The notes: generated by a model from the sequence alone, not told the origin. A stretch of 64,000 bases of DNA from Flavisolibacter longurius (GCA_013327885.1 JABUMY010000002.1:62001-126000); one strand, 5' to 3'; counted from the first letter of the stretch, positions 36,031-45,584 are shown. Program-made: numbers and translations.

Positions 36031-37149
36031 TTACTCAACAATCTTTGCCTTTATCCGCAGCGAGGTGCTTTCCAGCAGGTCATCTGCTTCGTTGTGGCCC
36101 ACCAGGCGTGGCCTAAAAACAGATGTCACCTCGTAATTGCCCGCAGGAAAGGTTTGTGCACTGATGGTGGCAAATACATCGCCCCGGTTGTTGGCGAGCA
36201 CACCGCCATTGGGTACGCCACCCGAACCGCGAACAACCTGTATGCCTGCGGGCAGGTGGTCGGTGTGCCCAACACTGGCAATGGCAATAGGGTGATTGCC
36301 ACGGTTCTGAAACGTAGTGGCCTGGATGAACCGCACGACACCAACCTGTGCATCGGCTGTTGCCACCGTTGTATTGTCGAAATGGATGGGTGCTTTTACA
36401 TCAACAATAACATTGTAGGTTTTTACAGTAGCGCCGGATTTTACCACGGTATAAAAAACTTTGGGATAGGTAAAATCAACTGACAGGCCACCCGTTGGAT
36501 AGACCGTTGAACTTTGCTCCGGGATGCCCGCTGCGTCCAGCATATAAAACAAACCGGTTCCGCTAAAGCCGATGGTTGGTGTAAGGTCGGAGAACGGCGT
36601 TCCTGCCGGTACAAATACAAACACTTTCCCGATGGTACCCACCCCGTCTGTGATCCGGGCTGCTTCTACATCAGCCGGCAGAAAGGGGTTCTTGCTTTTT
36701 TCAAACCTGAAAGAGGTCAATGCCGCTTGGGGATCGGGTGCGGGTGCGGCCTCAGCGATACTAACGGCATAGCGCACCCGTTTTGACGGATCTTTTTTTG
36801 AAATGATGGAATAGAGCACAATACGGTTGGCAAAGTTTTGCGCCAGGCCCAGTGCCGGCGATACCGTAAACGCGTTGTTGGCGAAATTGGACGCTTTCGG
36901 TGTCAGGCTTGTCAGGACAGTGCCGCGGGGAACTGTTACGTGGATCTCTCCGGGCACGGTTTCCACACCATTGTACAAAACAGGATGCGTGATCTCGATG
37001 CCTGCGATATCGGTTTCCTGCAGTTGAAATGTTTCCATGATAACATCTGAAAGATCTACCGTTTCCGGCGCAGGGGGATCTTTTTTACAGGCGGTCAGCG
37101 AAGCGACAAAAAAAAGGGCCATGGCCCATTTCCATTTTACGTGTGGCAT
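36031..37149 (-). CDS. lipoprotein with Ig-like repeats
   Basis: 372 residues. Signal peptide with lipobox SLTAC (Cys at about residue 21), so a lipoprotein. The mature part has repeated strand-rich units of about 80-100 residues (ITHPVLYNGVETVPGEIHVTVP, RTYNVIVD-like ends), reminiscent of DUF5018-type or surface Ig-like domains. No catalytic motif. The 336-base spacer 37150-37485 upstream contains no gene. Confidence 0.75.
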   Translation of the reverse strand: MPHVKWKWAMALFFVASLTACKKDPPAPETVDLSDVIMETFQLQETDIAGIEITHPVLYNGVETVPGEIHVTVPRGTVLTSLTPKASNFANNAFTVSPALGLAQNFANRIVLYSIISKKDPSKRVRYAVSIAEAAPAPDPQAALTSFRFEKSKNPFLPADVEAARITDGVGTIGKVFVFVPAGTPFSDLTPTIGFSGTGLFYMLDAAGIPEQSSTVYPTGGLSVDFTYPKVFYTVVKSGATVKTYNVIVDVKAPIHFDNTTVATADAQVGVVRFIQATTFQNRGNHPIAIASVGHTDHLPAGIQVVRGSGGVPNGGVLANNRGDVFATISAQTFPAGNYEVTSVFRPRLVGHNEADDLLESTSLRIKAKIVE

Positions 37150-37485
37150 GTTGGATGGTTAAGGGGTTTACAAAAGAGGGTGAATCTAACGGGGAGCCAC
37201 CGTTGTAGAAAAGCAAAGGCTGATTGAAGTGAGCAGAAAGAGAGATGAAGGGTCGAAAAAACGGGTTGAAAAAATAGGAGGGCTTTCAGCAAATGAAAGC
37301 AAGTCACTGCTTTCGGTATTTTCTTCTCCAAAAAATACTTTCGCTTTTTTAACCAGATATAAAAACAAATGAGCTGTAAGCAACCCGCAGCTGATGAGAC
37401 AAGCATTTATCCCATCACTTGCAGCTTTCTTTTTCTGCTACCGGGAACACAAGCAGGCAAATAGCAGACGTGTTTTGATGTACGC

Positions 37486-38694
37486 TTAGTTTTTCTGCTC
37501 ATATGGAATATAGTTCTCCCAATACCATGGCGTGTAGGTATCACCAATCGTTTGCTCCAGCAACGCTTTAAAAATGCTTTCACCGTTATCGCTGTTGGTC
37601 ATGATCACTATGCCGGTGCCCCTCTCCGGAAACAGGATAGAGTAATGCTGGAAGCCATCGCCATGGCCTTCTTTAAAGGCACCCACACCATAAGGCGACT
37701 GCAGGAGCAACCAGCCCAGGCCTGCGCTTAACTGAATACCCTCGTTGAGAGTAGAATCCTTCAACCGCAGGGGACCGTGCTGCTGTACGGAGCGTATCCG
37801 TATCTGCGGCCAGAACATGGCTTTGGCAGATGCCGGCTTCAAAAGTTTGCGCTGCAATACCGCTTCGGTAAACAGGGTGTAATCATCCAGCGTTGTTTCC
37901 AGCGTACTGGCGGAGCGGGGCTCGTTGTCTTTGTCCTTTTCATAGGTCTTCCCTTCGGCGTTATGTCCCCATGCAAACGCTTTTTCAAATTCGGGCTTCC
38001 ACGAATAAGCAGAATGGTGCATGCCCAGCGGGCCAAAAATCTTTTCCTGCACCAGGGTTTCCAGGGGCTTGCCGGTAAGCTTTTCCAGCACCACCTGCAG
38101 GTACACCAACCCCTCACCGGAATAACCATAGCGGAAACCCGGACGGAATTTTACCCGCAGCTTTTGATCCTGTTCATCCCAGCGCCAGTTGGGAAAGCCG
38201 GCGGTATGCGAAAGACACATGCGGGCTGTGACCCTGCTATACAGCGTATCCATCCGCAGGTCGGCGTAGTTGTCGTGCCACCTTGTGGCGGGTACATAAT
38301 CGTAAATAGGTTTGGGCAGATAAGTTTGCAGGGGCTTGTCAAGGTCCAGGATTCTTTCTTCCACCAGCTTCATCACCAGCACGGCAAAAACAGCCTTGCT
38401 CAACGAAGCGCCATAAAGATTGGTTTGCGGTGTCAGCGGCGTTTTTGTATCTACCCGGCTGTACCCAAATGTTTTTTTGTAAACGGCTTTGCCGCCGTTA
38501 AAAATGCTGATGGCCATGCCATGAACGTTTCCCGCTTTTTGGAGGCGCTCAATAACCTGGTCCATTTGTGCAGCGGTGAGACTGCTGCCATCGAGCCGCT
38601 GTATCTTTTGTGCTTGTGTGGTTCCCGAAAAAGCAACCGTGGCGGCAAACACTAACGCCAGTTTTTTGGCCGGGGAAATGATTTTTGCTTGCAT
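37486..38694 (-). CDS. secreted serine hydrolase, beta-lactamase class C family
   Basis: 402 residues with a signal peptide ending near TQAQK. The active-site SxxK is YGASLSKAVF (Ser97, Lys100), the YxG/YxN position is RYGYSGEGL and the third motif is the HGDGF near the C-terminus, instead of KTG. This pattern is shared by esterases and D-amino-acid amidases of the family, so it is better called serine hydrolase than beta-lactamase. The 331-base stretch upstream (38695-39025) carries no gene but has a candidate promoter for the next small gene. Confidence 0.9.
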   Translation of the reverse strand: MQAKIISPAKKLALVFAATVAFSGTTQAQKIQRLDGSSLTAAQMDQVIERLQKAGNVHGMAISIFNGGKAVYKKTFGYSRVDTKTPLTPQTNLYGASLSKAVFAVLVMKLVEERILDLDKPLQTYLPKPIYDYVPATRWHDNYADLRMDTLYSRVTARMCLSHTAGFPNWRWDEQDQKLRVKFRPGFRYGYSGEGLVYLQVVLEKLTGKPLETLVQEKIFGPLGMHHSAYSWKPEFEKAFAWGHNAEGKTYEKDKDNEPRSASTLETTLDDYTLFTEAVLQRKLLKPASAKAMFWPQIRIRSVQQHGPLRLKDSTLNEGIQLSAGLGWLLLQSPYGVGAFKEGHGDGFQHYSILFPERGTGIVIMTNSDNGESIFKALLEQTIGDTYTPWYWENYIPYEQKN

Positions 38695-38968
38695 GACGGA
38701 AAGGGGCTTAACGTGTTAATGAATGTAACAAATATTCGGGTGGTGCGATCCATTCCGTGCCGACCGAATATCCATTCCGTTATAAAATTCTTTGCATGAA
38801 AAGGTAGAAATTTCACCTACAAAACAGGCCTTCTTTCCACAAATTTCTCGCTACGGTGACCAGTATCCTTCTACGTAAAAACAGCTGCTATCCTTCTGCC
38901 CCTTTGCCCATTGCATCCTGCCAATTTCCTGTCCACTTTGGGGAATAACCAGTCTCCACAAAATAAAA

Positions 38969-38985
38969 TTGGCACGGTTCTTTAA
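38969..38985 (+). promoter_or_regulatory. candidate sigma-54-like promoter
   Basis: TTGGCACGGTTCTTTAA resembles the -24 element (TTGGCAC) of sigma-54 promoters; the -12 GC is replaced by TA, so the match is partial. It lies about 40 bases before the DUF1328 start. Confidence 0.3.
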
Positions 38986-39025
38986 AGATTATGAATTGTA
39001 TTTAATAACCTTAAAAAGATAAGTT

Positions 39026-39193
39026 ATGTTACGTTGGACAGTTATTTTCCTGATCGTGGCCATTATAGCGGCCATCTTAGGATTTGGTGGGGTTGCAGCC
39101 GGTGCAGCAGGAATAGCCAAAGTCCTGTTCTTTATCTTCCTGATTTTGTTCGTTCTGTCGCTGATCTTCGGCCGCTCCAGAAGCACCTTATAA
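39026..39193 (+). CDS. DUF1328 family small membrane protein
   Basis: 55 residues: [20 protein letters not shown], then a Gly/Ala-rich turn ([13 protein letters not shown]) and a second membrane helix ([16 protein letters not shown]), ending SRSTL. This is the full-length DUF1328/YtjA pattern. It sits in the inner membrane; the family is often stress-induced but its role is unknown. Closed by a strong terminator. Confidence 0.93.
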   Translation: MLRWTVIFLIVAIIAAILGFGGVAAGAAGIAKVLFFIFLILFVLSLIFGRSRSTL

Positions 39194-39215
39194 AAGCAGA
39201 CATTTTATTGAATAG

Positions 39216-39246
39216 AAGGTATAGCTTTCCAGCTATACCTTTTTTG
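39216..39246 (+). terminator. strong rho-independent terminator
   Basis: AAGGTATAGCT-TTCC-AGCTATACCTT followed by TTTTT; 22 bases after the DUF1328 stop. Confidence 0.93.
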
Positions 39247-39253
39247 TTGCCTG

Positions 39254-39593
39254 TTATTTTACCGGCTCCCGCAAAATTGTTTTTAATCTCTCCGGCGCCG
39301 TCTTTCGAAAATCAGACAAATAAATTTCGTGGTGGTGGCCGTTCTTCTCCAAGCCGTGTGTTGCACAAAATTCCGCAATTTTTTGCAGGGATTGGGGTTC
39401 GGTAGCATAAGGCCCCAAGTGCTACTTGTACAGATTTGCCTTCGGTCATGGTAAAAAATTCCACGCCTGTAACCAGTTGCAGGCCTTTTTTGGCAAGCAC
39501 CGTTTCTTTTGCTTTTTCAACAGCTTCTTTGGTGATAAAATGGGGCAGCCGGATCAGCCTGTAAGACGGTTCCCATTGCGGAAACCATTCTAC
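39254..39593 (-). pseudogene. truncated, frameshifted GyrI-like protein
   Basis: Reading the minus strand gives EWFPQWEPSYRLIRLPHFIT, then VEKAKETVLAKKGLQLVTGV and FFTMTEGKSVQVALG. A single extra G in a GGGG run near 39411-39414 shifts the frame; the other frame continues GPYATEPQSLQKIAEFC, GLEKNGHHHEIYLSDFRK and TILREPVK before TAA. This matches the C-terminal half of GyrI-like small-molecule-binding proteins (COG4832). The N-terminal half is absent because a stop lies directly upstream. The gene is therefore both truncated and frameshifted. Confidence 0.82.
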
Positions 39594-39657
39594 TTATTTG
39601 AATTTTGATAAAAGGTTTTTTTCGTTTTTACTGCAACTGGTTCCACCCTGTTTTTAA

Positions 39658-40173
39658 TTATTTCGGTTTGGGTTTTGTTGCTTTTTTCCGGTGCGTTGCC
39701 AGCCAAGCTGCTGCCGTATCAGTCAACGGAAGGTAGATGAAGGCGCCATCTTTTATGAAATAAAAATAGCGGCAGCTGTCCGGCCGTGCGGAGAAATAAA
39801 TCGTCTTCACTATATACTCTCCCCTCAGCAAATATAGCTTGCCTTCCGAACGGCATGGCCTTGCCCCGGTCTCCTGCACATAGACCTGGTTCAGTTCCTG
39901 TAAGAGGGATTTTACCTGCGCTGTATCTGCAGTTTCGGTGTAAGTGAAAAAGCGGGAATAGCGTAACGAATCCCCAGCGGGATCATCGTAAAACAATACC
40001 TGCAGGCTGTCGGTGTTGGCCATTGCCGGCTCCAGGTCAACTACCCGTTTGGTGATTGGACTTCTTGCTGCTGTTGTATCCATGTGACCAACTTTGTTGT
40101 CGTTGCCGTTATTGTTACACGCCAACAATAAGATTGTACTCACAAAAAGAAAGAAGAAACCTTTTTTCATCAT
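39658..40173 (-). CDS. small lipoprotein of unknown function
   Basis: 171 residues from MKKGFFFLFVSTILLLAC (an ATG eight or nine codons upstream is possible). The lipobox LLLAC puts the Cys at about residue 18. The mature part has an Asn-rich linker and a small alpha/beta region (DSLQVLFYDDPAGDSLRYSRFF) and a basic tail (KKATKPKPK). No family recognised. Confidence 0.72.
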   Translation of the reverse strand: MMKKGFFFLFVSTILLLACNNNGNDNKVGHMDTTAARSPITKRVVDLEPAMANTDSLQVLFYDDPAGDSLRYSRFFTYTETADTAQVKSLLQELNQVYVQETGARPCRSEGKLYLLRGEYIVKTIYFSARPDSCRYFYFIKDGAFIYLPLTDTAAAWLATHRKKATKPKPK

Positions 40174-40195
40174 CGCTCTAAATTTCGGAAATAAC

Positions 40196-40219
40196 AAAGC
40201 CGCTCCGAAAAGCGGCCTT
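40196..40219 (-). terminator. terminator of the TonB receptor/beta-helix lipoprotein unit
   Basis: Minus strand: AAGGCCGCT-TTTCGG-AGCGGCTTT with one mismatch, then GTTATTT; just past the lipoprotein stop at 40242. Confidence 0.6.
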
Positions 40220-40241
40220 GCAAAATGGATCAGAACATTTC

Positions 40242-41618
40242 TTAATTATAGCTGTTGGTCTGTGGTGTGAAAGAAGCCCAGCCTGTCAGCCAGTTGGTGG
40301 TACCAAAAGCACCGCGGAAGCTGCCGTTCGTAAAAAAGCCATCCAGGCCCGTGTAGCTGGCACCGTTAAGCGCCGGCGAACCGGTTTTTGGCAGGTAGTT
40401 GGGTGCATCCCAGTTAAAGGGTGCTTCCAGCATAATGTCGGCCGCGTTGTTATAGGTAACCGTGCCTGCGGCTTCGGCTTTTGCCTTTACCTCGGCTTCG
40501 CTCATGACTGCGGCTGCAGCGGCATCTACTTTATACGGTGCTGCCAGGGCGTGTACCAGGTTGTTTTTGAAAACCGATGTTCCGGCTTTAAATGCTTCTG
40601 CCGTGGCGGCGCTTTCCATTGAAAAACCACCTTTGGGGAAACCCAGCATAATGGAGTTGTGTACTTCAAACTGAACGGCTCTGCGCCAGCGGTTGGCGAA
40701 GTTCAGGTTGGCCTGCGTTTGCGCATCGCCGTTAGGTCCAATCCAGGTAATGTTGGAAAGAACCGGTTTGGTGAACGGAGTGGCGCTTGTACCCGTACCG
40801 TCGTTGTCGGCTTCTACCCCGTTGCCGGCATCGGTATCGGCAATCTCCGGACGGCGCTGCACCACGGCGTACTGTATCTTACCCGTGTAGCCAAAGTCAA
40901 AGTCAAGGTCATCATCCGAAGTGGCATAGGACACCAGGTATTTGGCATTGACGGTACCGCCAAAAAACTCATAGGCATCATCGTTACCATAAGAAACCTG
41001 GATGTATTCCAGCGTCGTGCCGGCACCCACGCCACCCAGCGTCAGGCCGTTGATCTCGGAGCCCGGTTCGGCGGCGATACCTGCCCACTCGATGCGAACA
41101 TAGCGGAGCGTTCCGGAGTTGTCGGTTGCATTGGTGCCACCATAGCGACGGTCCACACCACCTTCGATCAGCGGTGCCGGTGAAAGCGGCCGGTTGGTAG
41201 GCGCATTGCCGAGGATAATGATACCACCCCAGTCGCCACGCTGGCGGCTGCCAGCTGGCTTACCCGAGGTGAATACAATCGGCTCCTGGGCCGTGCCGGT
41301 GGCTTCGATCTTGGCGCCCCGCTCGATGATAAGCGCTCCTTTTTGTGAAACATCGCTCTTCAGCACCGTGCCTTTTGGAATGGTGATAGTAGTGCCCGAC
41401 GTAAAATAGACATAGCCTTTGATGGTATAGGTACCGCCGGTAAGAGTGATGTCACGATTATACGATCCCTGCAGTACACGGCTAACATTCGGATCATCGG
41501 TGTTGGTACCCGGCGTGGTGGTGCCCTCATCTTCGAGATTAACTTTTACGCATGCCGGCAGTGTTAATGCAAGGGCAAGTACTACCAACAATTGTTTCAA
41601 CGTATTCATGCTTTTCAT
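40242..41618 (-). CDS. beta-helix-like outer-membrane lipoprotein
   Basis: 458 residues with lipobox LTLPAC. The mature chain is rich in short strands and turns with repeating patterns (LTGGTYTIKGYVYFTSGTTI, GALIIERGAKIEATGT, GDWGGIIILGNAPTN), typical of a right-handed beta helix. It starts 22 bases after the TonB receptor stop and is probably co-transcribed with it. Pairing with a TonB receptor suggests it is the surface ligand-binding partner, analogous in position to SusD but unrelated in fold. Ligand unknown; a phosphate link is suggested only by the candidate PhoB box upstream. Confidence 0.82.
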   Translation of the reverse strand: MKSMNTLKQLLVVLALALTLPACVKVNLEDEGTTTPGTNTDDPNVSRVLQGSYNRDITLTGGTYTIKGYVYFTSGTTITIPKGTVLKSDVSQKGALIIERGAKIEATGTAQEPIVFTSGKPAGSRQRGDWGGIIILGNAPTNRPLSPAPLIEGGVDRRYGGTNATDNSGTLRYVRIEWAGIAAEPGSEINGLTLGGVGAGTTLEYIQVSYGNDDAYEFFGGTVNAKYLVSYATSDDDLDFDFGYTGKIQYAVVQRRPEIADTDAGNGVEADNDGTGTSATPFTKPVLSNITWIGPNGDAQTQANLNFANRWRRAVQFEVHNSIMLGFPKGGFSMESAATAEAFKAGTSVFKNNLVHALAAPYKVDAAAAAVMSEAEVKAKAEAAGTVTYNNAADIMLEAPFNWDAPNYLPKTGSPALNGASYTGLDGFFTNGSFRGAFGTTNWLTGWASFTPQTNSYN

Positions 41619-41640
41619 TTTAATGCGTTCTTTTTTCGTT

Positions 41641-44436
41641 TTATTTGGTCTTTAGGTTGAAGTCGTAGGTGAAGCCGAGTGTGACTGTGGTTCCCTGTTT
41701 GTAGCCATAGTTGATCCGATCGCCCTGGCCAAAATGGTAACCCGCTTTTCCCGAGGGGTTGTCGTAAAATGCGAACTGGTTATTCAGGATATCCGACACC
41801 GTTAGCTTCAGCTCCCCATTCCCCTTCAATACTTTGCGGGAAGCCTGGAAGTCGAGCAGGTTGCGGGGCTTTTCATAGATGTCGTAGAAGCCTGCGCCAT
41901 TCGGATCACCTACGAGGTAAAGACGCGGACCCACGCGGTTGTAGAGCAGCGATGCATTCCACACCGGCGTGGTGTATTGGAAACCGCCGTTCACCAGGTA
42001 GGGCGATTGTCCATACAACGGACGATCCTGCGCTGCTTCCTTACCCGAAGCCTGTGTAGTGGCCAGCGTGACTTTGGAATCAAGCACCGTAGCGTTTCCA
42101 ATGAACGTAAAATTCTTCAGGCCTTCGATGATAAAGTCAAGCCCTTTGCGGATCTCGAACTCAGCACCCAGCAGGGTTGCCTTGTCGGCATTGGCGTAGG
42201 TAAAAAGCCAGCGGTCGCTGTTGCTGCCGGGGTCCATGCGCAACTCGATGGGATCGTTGAAATGCTTGTACAAGGCTCCTACCGAAACCACTTCACCGGA
42301 GCGGGGGTAAAACTCGTAGCGCAGGTCGCCGTTCAGGATGGCGGTCCGCTTCAGGTGCGTATTGCCGCTGATGCCCCAAATCTGCTCGTAATCGAAGAAC
42401 TGGAAGGGAGCGATCTCACGGAACTCCGGACGGGCCACGGTTTTGGAGGCAGCAGCACGAAGCTGGTGCTTTGCATTCAGGCTGTAGGTCAGGTTGATTG
42501 AGGGAAGAATGTCCCATTTCTCGGTGTTTACCACAATGCGCTTCAGCGAAAGATCGCGGCTGTGCAGGAACTGCTCGAAAAACTCGGCCCTAACGCCCCA
42601 GATCACCCGTAAATCGGAGCCAATCTTGTTATCGAACATGGCAAAGCCGGCGTTGAGTGCGGAGATACCAAAATATTTATCGGTGTTTTGGGTTTGCTCG
42701 TCGAGATAAAGACCATTGCTGCCGATGTTGTCCGGCTGAAAGGCCTGATCGTACGGCACCGTGATATCGGTAGCGGTTGATGCCGGGCGGTAGCGAAAAA
42801 CCCGGGACTTGAAGTCGCGGAAGCGCACCAGGGTGCTGCCACCGGCTTTAAAAGTTTGTTTTTGTCCACCCATGTCAAAGGGAATGGCCAGGGCAGCGTT
42901 GCCACCTACGCTGTAGTCGTTGAGGGTAGAGAAAAAGCGGCGGGTATCGTCGTCGTCCATCTCGTAGTGCGACGACGGATCGCTCAACGCCTGCACGTAC
43001 TGGGCCGTGCGGAAATCGGGCTGCTGCTTGTTGTTGTACGATACGTTGCCGTTCCAGGTAAGGCGAATGCCGGACTTTGTCAGTGCATGTTCGCCTTCCA
43101 ACTGCCCGCTGTAGAGGAAACGCTGGTTGAGGAATGAAGAGCGCAGGCTTACGTTCTGCAGGCGGCCGGTGTGCACAAGGTTACGGGTGTAGTACACATC
43201 GTCATAAGCCTGGTTGAACAGGTTTTTCAGGGAAATTTTGTGAGCACCTTTCACATAGGAAAGGTTGATCAGTCCACCGGCGTTGACGCTGTAGCGGTTC
43301 TGGGTTTCGCTGCCGCTGAAGATAGGCGTACGCACCTGCTCAAAACGGCCCCGCTCCACGTCGTTATACACGGTCATGCCGCGGCGGTGGTAGAGCGAAA
43401 CAATGGACCCGAAGGTGCCCCCGTTCTTTTTGGAGCGGCTAAAGTTCGTCCAGGTGAGGTTCACCGTAGTGATGGGTGCTGCTTTCACCGTCTTCTCCGT
43501 GTATACATCACCGGGAAGGTCTTTGGTCAGGCGAATCTTTTCGGCATCGGGCAGGGAGCGGTAAGTGGTGGTAGAAGGAATGGAAGCCGGCAGGCTGCGG
43601 GAGCCGTTATCGAAACCCAGCCAATCCCATTCGTTACGTGGATTGCTGGTAAAATCTTTAAAGGTCGATTGTGTGTTGTAGCCAACAGAAACGCCAACAG
43701 AAAGCTGGTTGCGGGTGGGCACGTCTTTCGTGCGAATCTGCACCAGGCCACCGGCAAATTCACCGGGAAGGTCCGGCGTAGCGGTTTTGTTTATCATGAT
43801 GTTGTCCACCATCTGTGCGGGCACCAGGTCAAAGGAAAATACTTTTTTATCGGGTTCTGAAGAAGGCAACTGGGCACCGTTGATCATGGCCTGGTTGTAA
43901 CGATCGGAAAGACCGCGAACCACCACGTATTTGTTGTCCTGTATTGACGCACCGCTTACCCGCTTCAGCACTTCGCCGGTGTTGCGGTCAGGCGTGCGGC
44001 GGATAAAATCAGCCGCCAGACCGCTGGACAGAGCGGTGTTATTTTTCTGAAAAGCGATCAGCGCATTTGTCGATTCCTGGCGGCGGGTGGAAGTGGCCCT
44101 TACCACGATGGCATCGCCCATTTTGGAAGCGGTTTCGAGCAGCACGTTCAGTTCATTGGCGCCTGTAGTGGTGACATCCACATCGGCAATGCTTTTGGGT
44201 GTGTAGCCCACGGCGCTGATCTCCAGCGTGTACTTTTTACCGGTAGAAAGGTTGAGAAAATAGACCCCTTCCACATTGGTAGTGGTACCGGTGGTGGTGC
44301 CAAGGATCTTTATGGAGGCACCGGCAACCGGTTCGCCTTTGTCGTTGGAAACCTTTCCGCTGAGGCGGGCGGTTTGGGCGAAGGAAGTTGAAAGGAGTAG
44401 CAGGAAACAGACAGTAAGCCACGAACGGATCGGCAT
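41641..44436 (-). CDS. TonB-dependent receptor with carboxypeptidase-like domain
   Basis: 931 residues. Signal peptide ending FAQT; an N-terminal carboxypeptidase-regulatory-like domain (about 22-105: RLSGKVSNDKGEPVAGASIK); a plug domain with GEVLKRVSGASIQDNKYVVV and INKTATPDLPGEFAGGLVQI; and a barrel of aromatic-rich strands ending TVTLGFTYDFNLK. It transports a ligand across the outer membrane using TonB energy. It is followed by the beta-helix lipoprotein. Shorter than most SusC receptors. Confidence 0.93.
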   Translation of the reverse strand: MPIRSWLTVCFLLLLSTSFAQTARLSGKVSNDKGEPVAGASIKILGTTTGTTTNVEGVYFLNLSTGKKYTLEISAVGYTPKSIADVDVTTTGANELNVLLETASKMGDAIVVRATSTRRQESTNALIAFQKNNTALSSGLAADFIRRTPDRNTGEVLKRVSGASIQDNKYVVVRGLSDRYNQAMINGAQLPSSEPDKKVFSFDLVPAQMVDNIMINKTATPDLPGEFAGGLVQIRTKDVPTRNQLSVGVSVGYNTQSTFKDFTSNPRNEWDWLGFDNGSRSLPASIPSTTTYRSLPDAEKIRLTKDLPGDVYTEKTVKAAPITTVNLTWTNFSRSKKNGGTFGSIVSLYHRRGMTVYNDVERGRFEQVRTPIFSGSETQNRYSVNAGGLINLSYVKGAHKISLKNLFNQAYDDVYYTRNLVHTGRLQNVSLRSSFLNQRFLYSGQLEGEHALTKSGIRLTWNGNVSYNNKQQPDFRTAQYVQALSDPSSHYEMDDDDTRRFFSTLNDYSVGGNAALAIPFDMGGQKQTFKAGGSTLVRFRDFKSRVFRYRPASTATDITVPYDQAFQPDNIGSNGLYLDEQTQNTDKYFGISALNAGFAMFDNKIGSDLRVIWGVRAEFFEQFLHSRDLSLKRIVVNTEKWDILPSINLTYSLNAKHQLRAAASKTVARPEFREIAPFQFFDYEQIWGISGNTHLKRTAILNGDLRYEFYPRSGEVVSVGALYKHFNDPIELRMDPGSNSDRWLFTYANADKATLLGAEFEIRKGLDFIIEGLKNFTFIGNATVLDSKVTLATTQASGKEAAQDRPLYGQSPYLVNGGFQYTTPVWNASLLYNRVGPRLYLVGDPNGAGFYDIYEKPRNLLDFQASRKVLKGNGELKLTVSDILNNQFAFYDNPSGKAGYHFGQGDRINYGYKQGTTVTLGFTYDFNLKTK

Positions 44437-44498
44437 GCTTTCGAATTTGCTGCAAAAGACGGCCAGCCGTGTTACCCCATTGTTAGGCCTGTGTTATC

Positions 44499-44533
44499 GA
44501 AAGGTAAAGTGAATGTTACGGGAATGTTACCGA
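44499..44533 (-). promoter_or_regulatory. candidate PhoB box and -7 element of the receptor unit
   Basis: Two direct AATGTTAC words with an 11-base period (44512-44519 and 44523-44530 on the plus strand) sit just upstream of a minus-strand TACCTTTC -7-like element (44499-44506). An 11-base period and placement over the -35 region are features of PhoB boxes. The gene starts 63 bases downstream. Confidence 0.45.
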
Positions 44534-44660
44534 CAGGTTTTTAACGGTGGTAACACACCATTACTTTTTGCCTTCCCGGTCAGCCTTCAAACCGAAATAG
44601 CTAAGGGGCAAATTCGCACATCATTCCCTTGCCACAATCCCAATTAATATGTTGCCATCA

Positions 44661-45584
44661 TCAACGCATGTACTGTGCAAACCATTCGAGCATTTGCTCC
44701 GGGTGGCGCTGAAAATACGTGTAGCCATGCCAGCGTTTCGTGGTGCCTTCAATCCAGAAAAGCTTTTTTTCGGAAAGCGGGATATTGTCGTAAACAGCTT
44801 GCACATCCGATGGATCGGTGTACACATCGTCCCGCACCTGGTATAAAAAGGTTGGGATCATCACAGTTTTTGCCCAGGGCACGGGTGAAAACTGGTCGAT
44901 GGTAAAACTTGTTTTCAAGCGGACCTTCTCATCCAGGTCTTTTATGTATTCAGGCGGAATCTTAAACCGTTCCAGCGCCTTGCGGAGCGAAACGCCGGCC
45001 GACAGCGGCTGCGGTGATACCATACACCGAACACCCTCGAATACTTCCGGCTTGCGTGTCATGGCAAACAGGGTTGCGTTGCAGCCTGCGCAGCGGCTAA
45101 AAAGCCCGATGGTCATGCCCGCAGTATCTGTGCGGCTGCGTACATAATTGAGCGAGCCAATGACATCCCGTGACTCGTAACGACCGACCGTAAAAATGCC
45201 GCCGTTGGCGGTGCTGCTGTGCCCGTGGTTGCGCATATCATACGCCAGTATGTTGTAGCCGGCATCGTGCAGGATCTTGTAGTCGGGCAGGAAGTTGACT
45301 TCAAAATCATTACCTGCGGCACCGCCCAATGATCGCCAGGGCTCCAGGTGCGAAGGAAGGCCCGCCCGGTTGAACCACCGCGGGTGGTTGGCAATGATAA
45401 TCTTTTGCGAAGCCCGGTTGGGAATAAACCATCCCTGCAGGGGAATGCCATCTTCTGAAGGAAAGAAAACGTCTTCGTATTCCATGCCGTATTCATCCGG
45501 CCGGTGCAGAATGGGTGCATTGGGCCAGGTGCGAAAACCTTCCGCTATTTTTTCCAGTGTTTCCGTTATTTCTTCGGTTGTCAT
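44661..45584 (-). CDS. alpha/beta hydrolase with cysteine at the nucleophile position
   Basis: 307 residues, no signal peptide. The fold is visible from NILAYDMRNHGHS and IANHPRW strand-turn segments. The nucleophile elbow, normally GxSxG, reads SRCAG (Cys165 in GLFSRCAGCN), so a Cys replaces Ser, as in dienelactone hydrolases. The acid and His should follow in the C-terminal third (an FLYQVRDDVYTDPSD segment fits the Asp). Substrate unknown. Near the right end the gene faces a 629-base gene-free stretch. Confidence 0.85.
   Translation of the reverse strand: MTTEEITETLEKIAEGFRTWPNAPILHRPDEYGMEYEDVFFPSEDGIPLQGWFIPNRASQKIIIANHPRWFNRAGLPSHLEPWRSLGGAAGNDFEVNFLPDYKILHDAGYNILAYDMRNHGHSSTANGGIFTVGRYESRDVIGSLNYVRSRTDTAGMTIGLFSRCAGCNATLFAMTRKPEVFEGVRCMVSPQPLSAGVSLRKALERFKIPPEYIKDLDEKVRLKTSFTIDQFSPVPWAKTVMIPTFLYQVRDDVYTDPSDVQAVYDNIPLSEKKLFWIEGTTKRWHGYTYFQRHPEQMLEWFAQYMR

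Noticed and set aside
37777-38655. 292-codon plus-strand frame opposite the serine hydrolase
   Set aside because: Antisense of a gene with intact SxxK motif.
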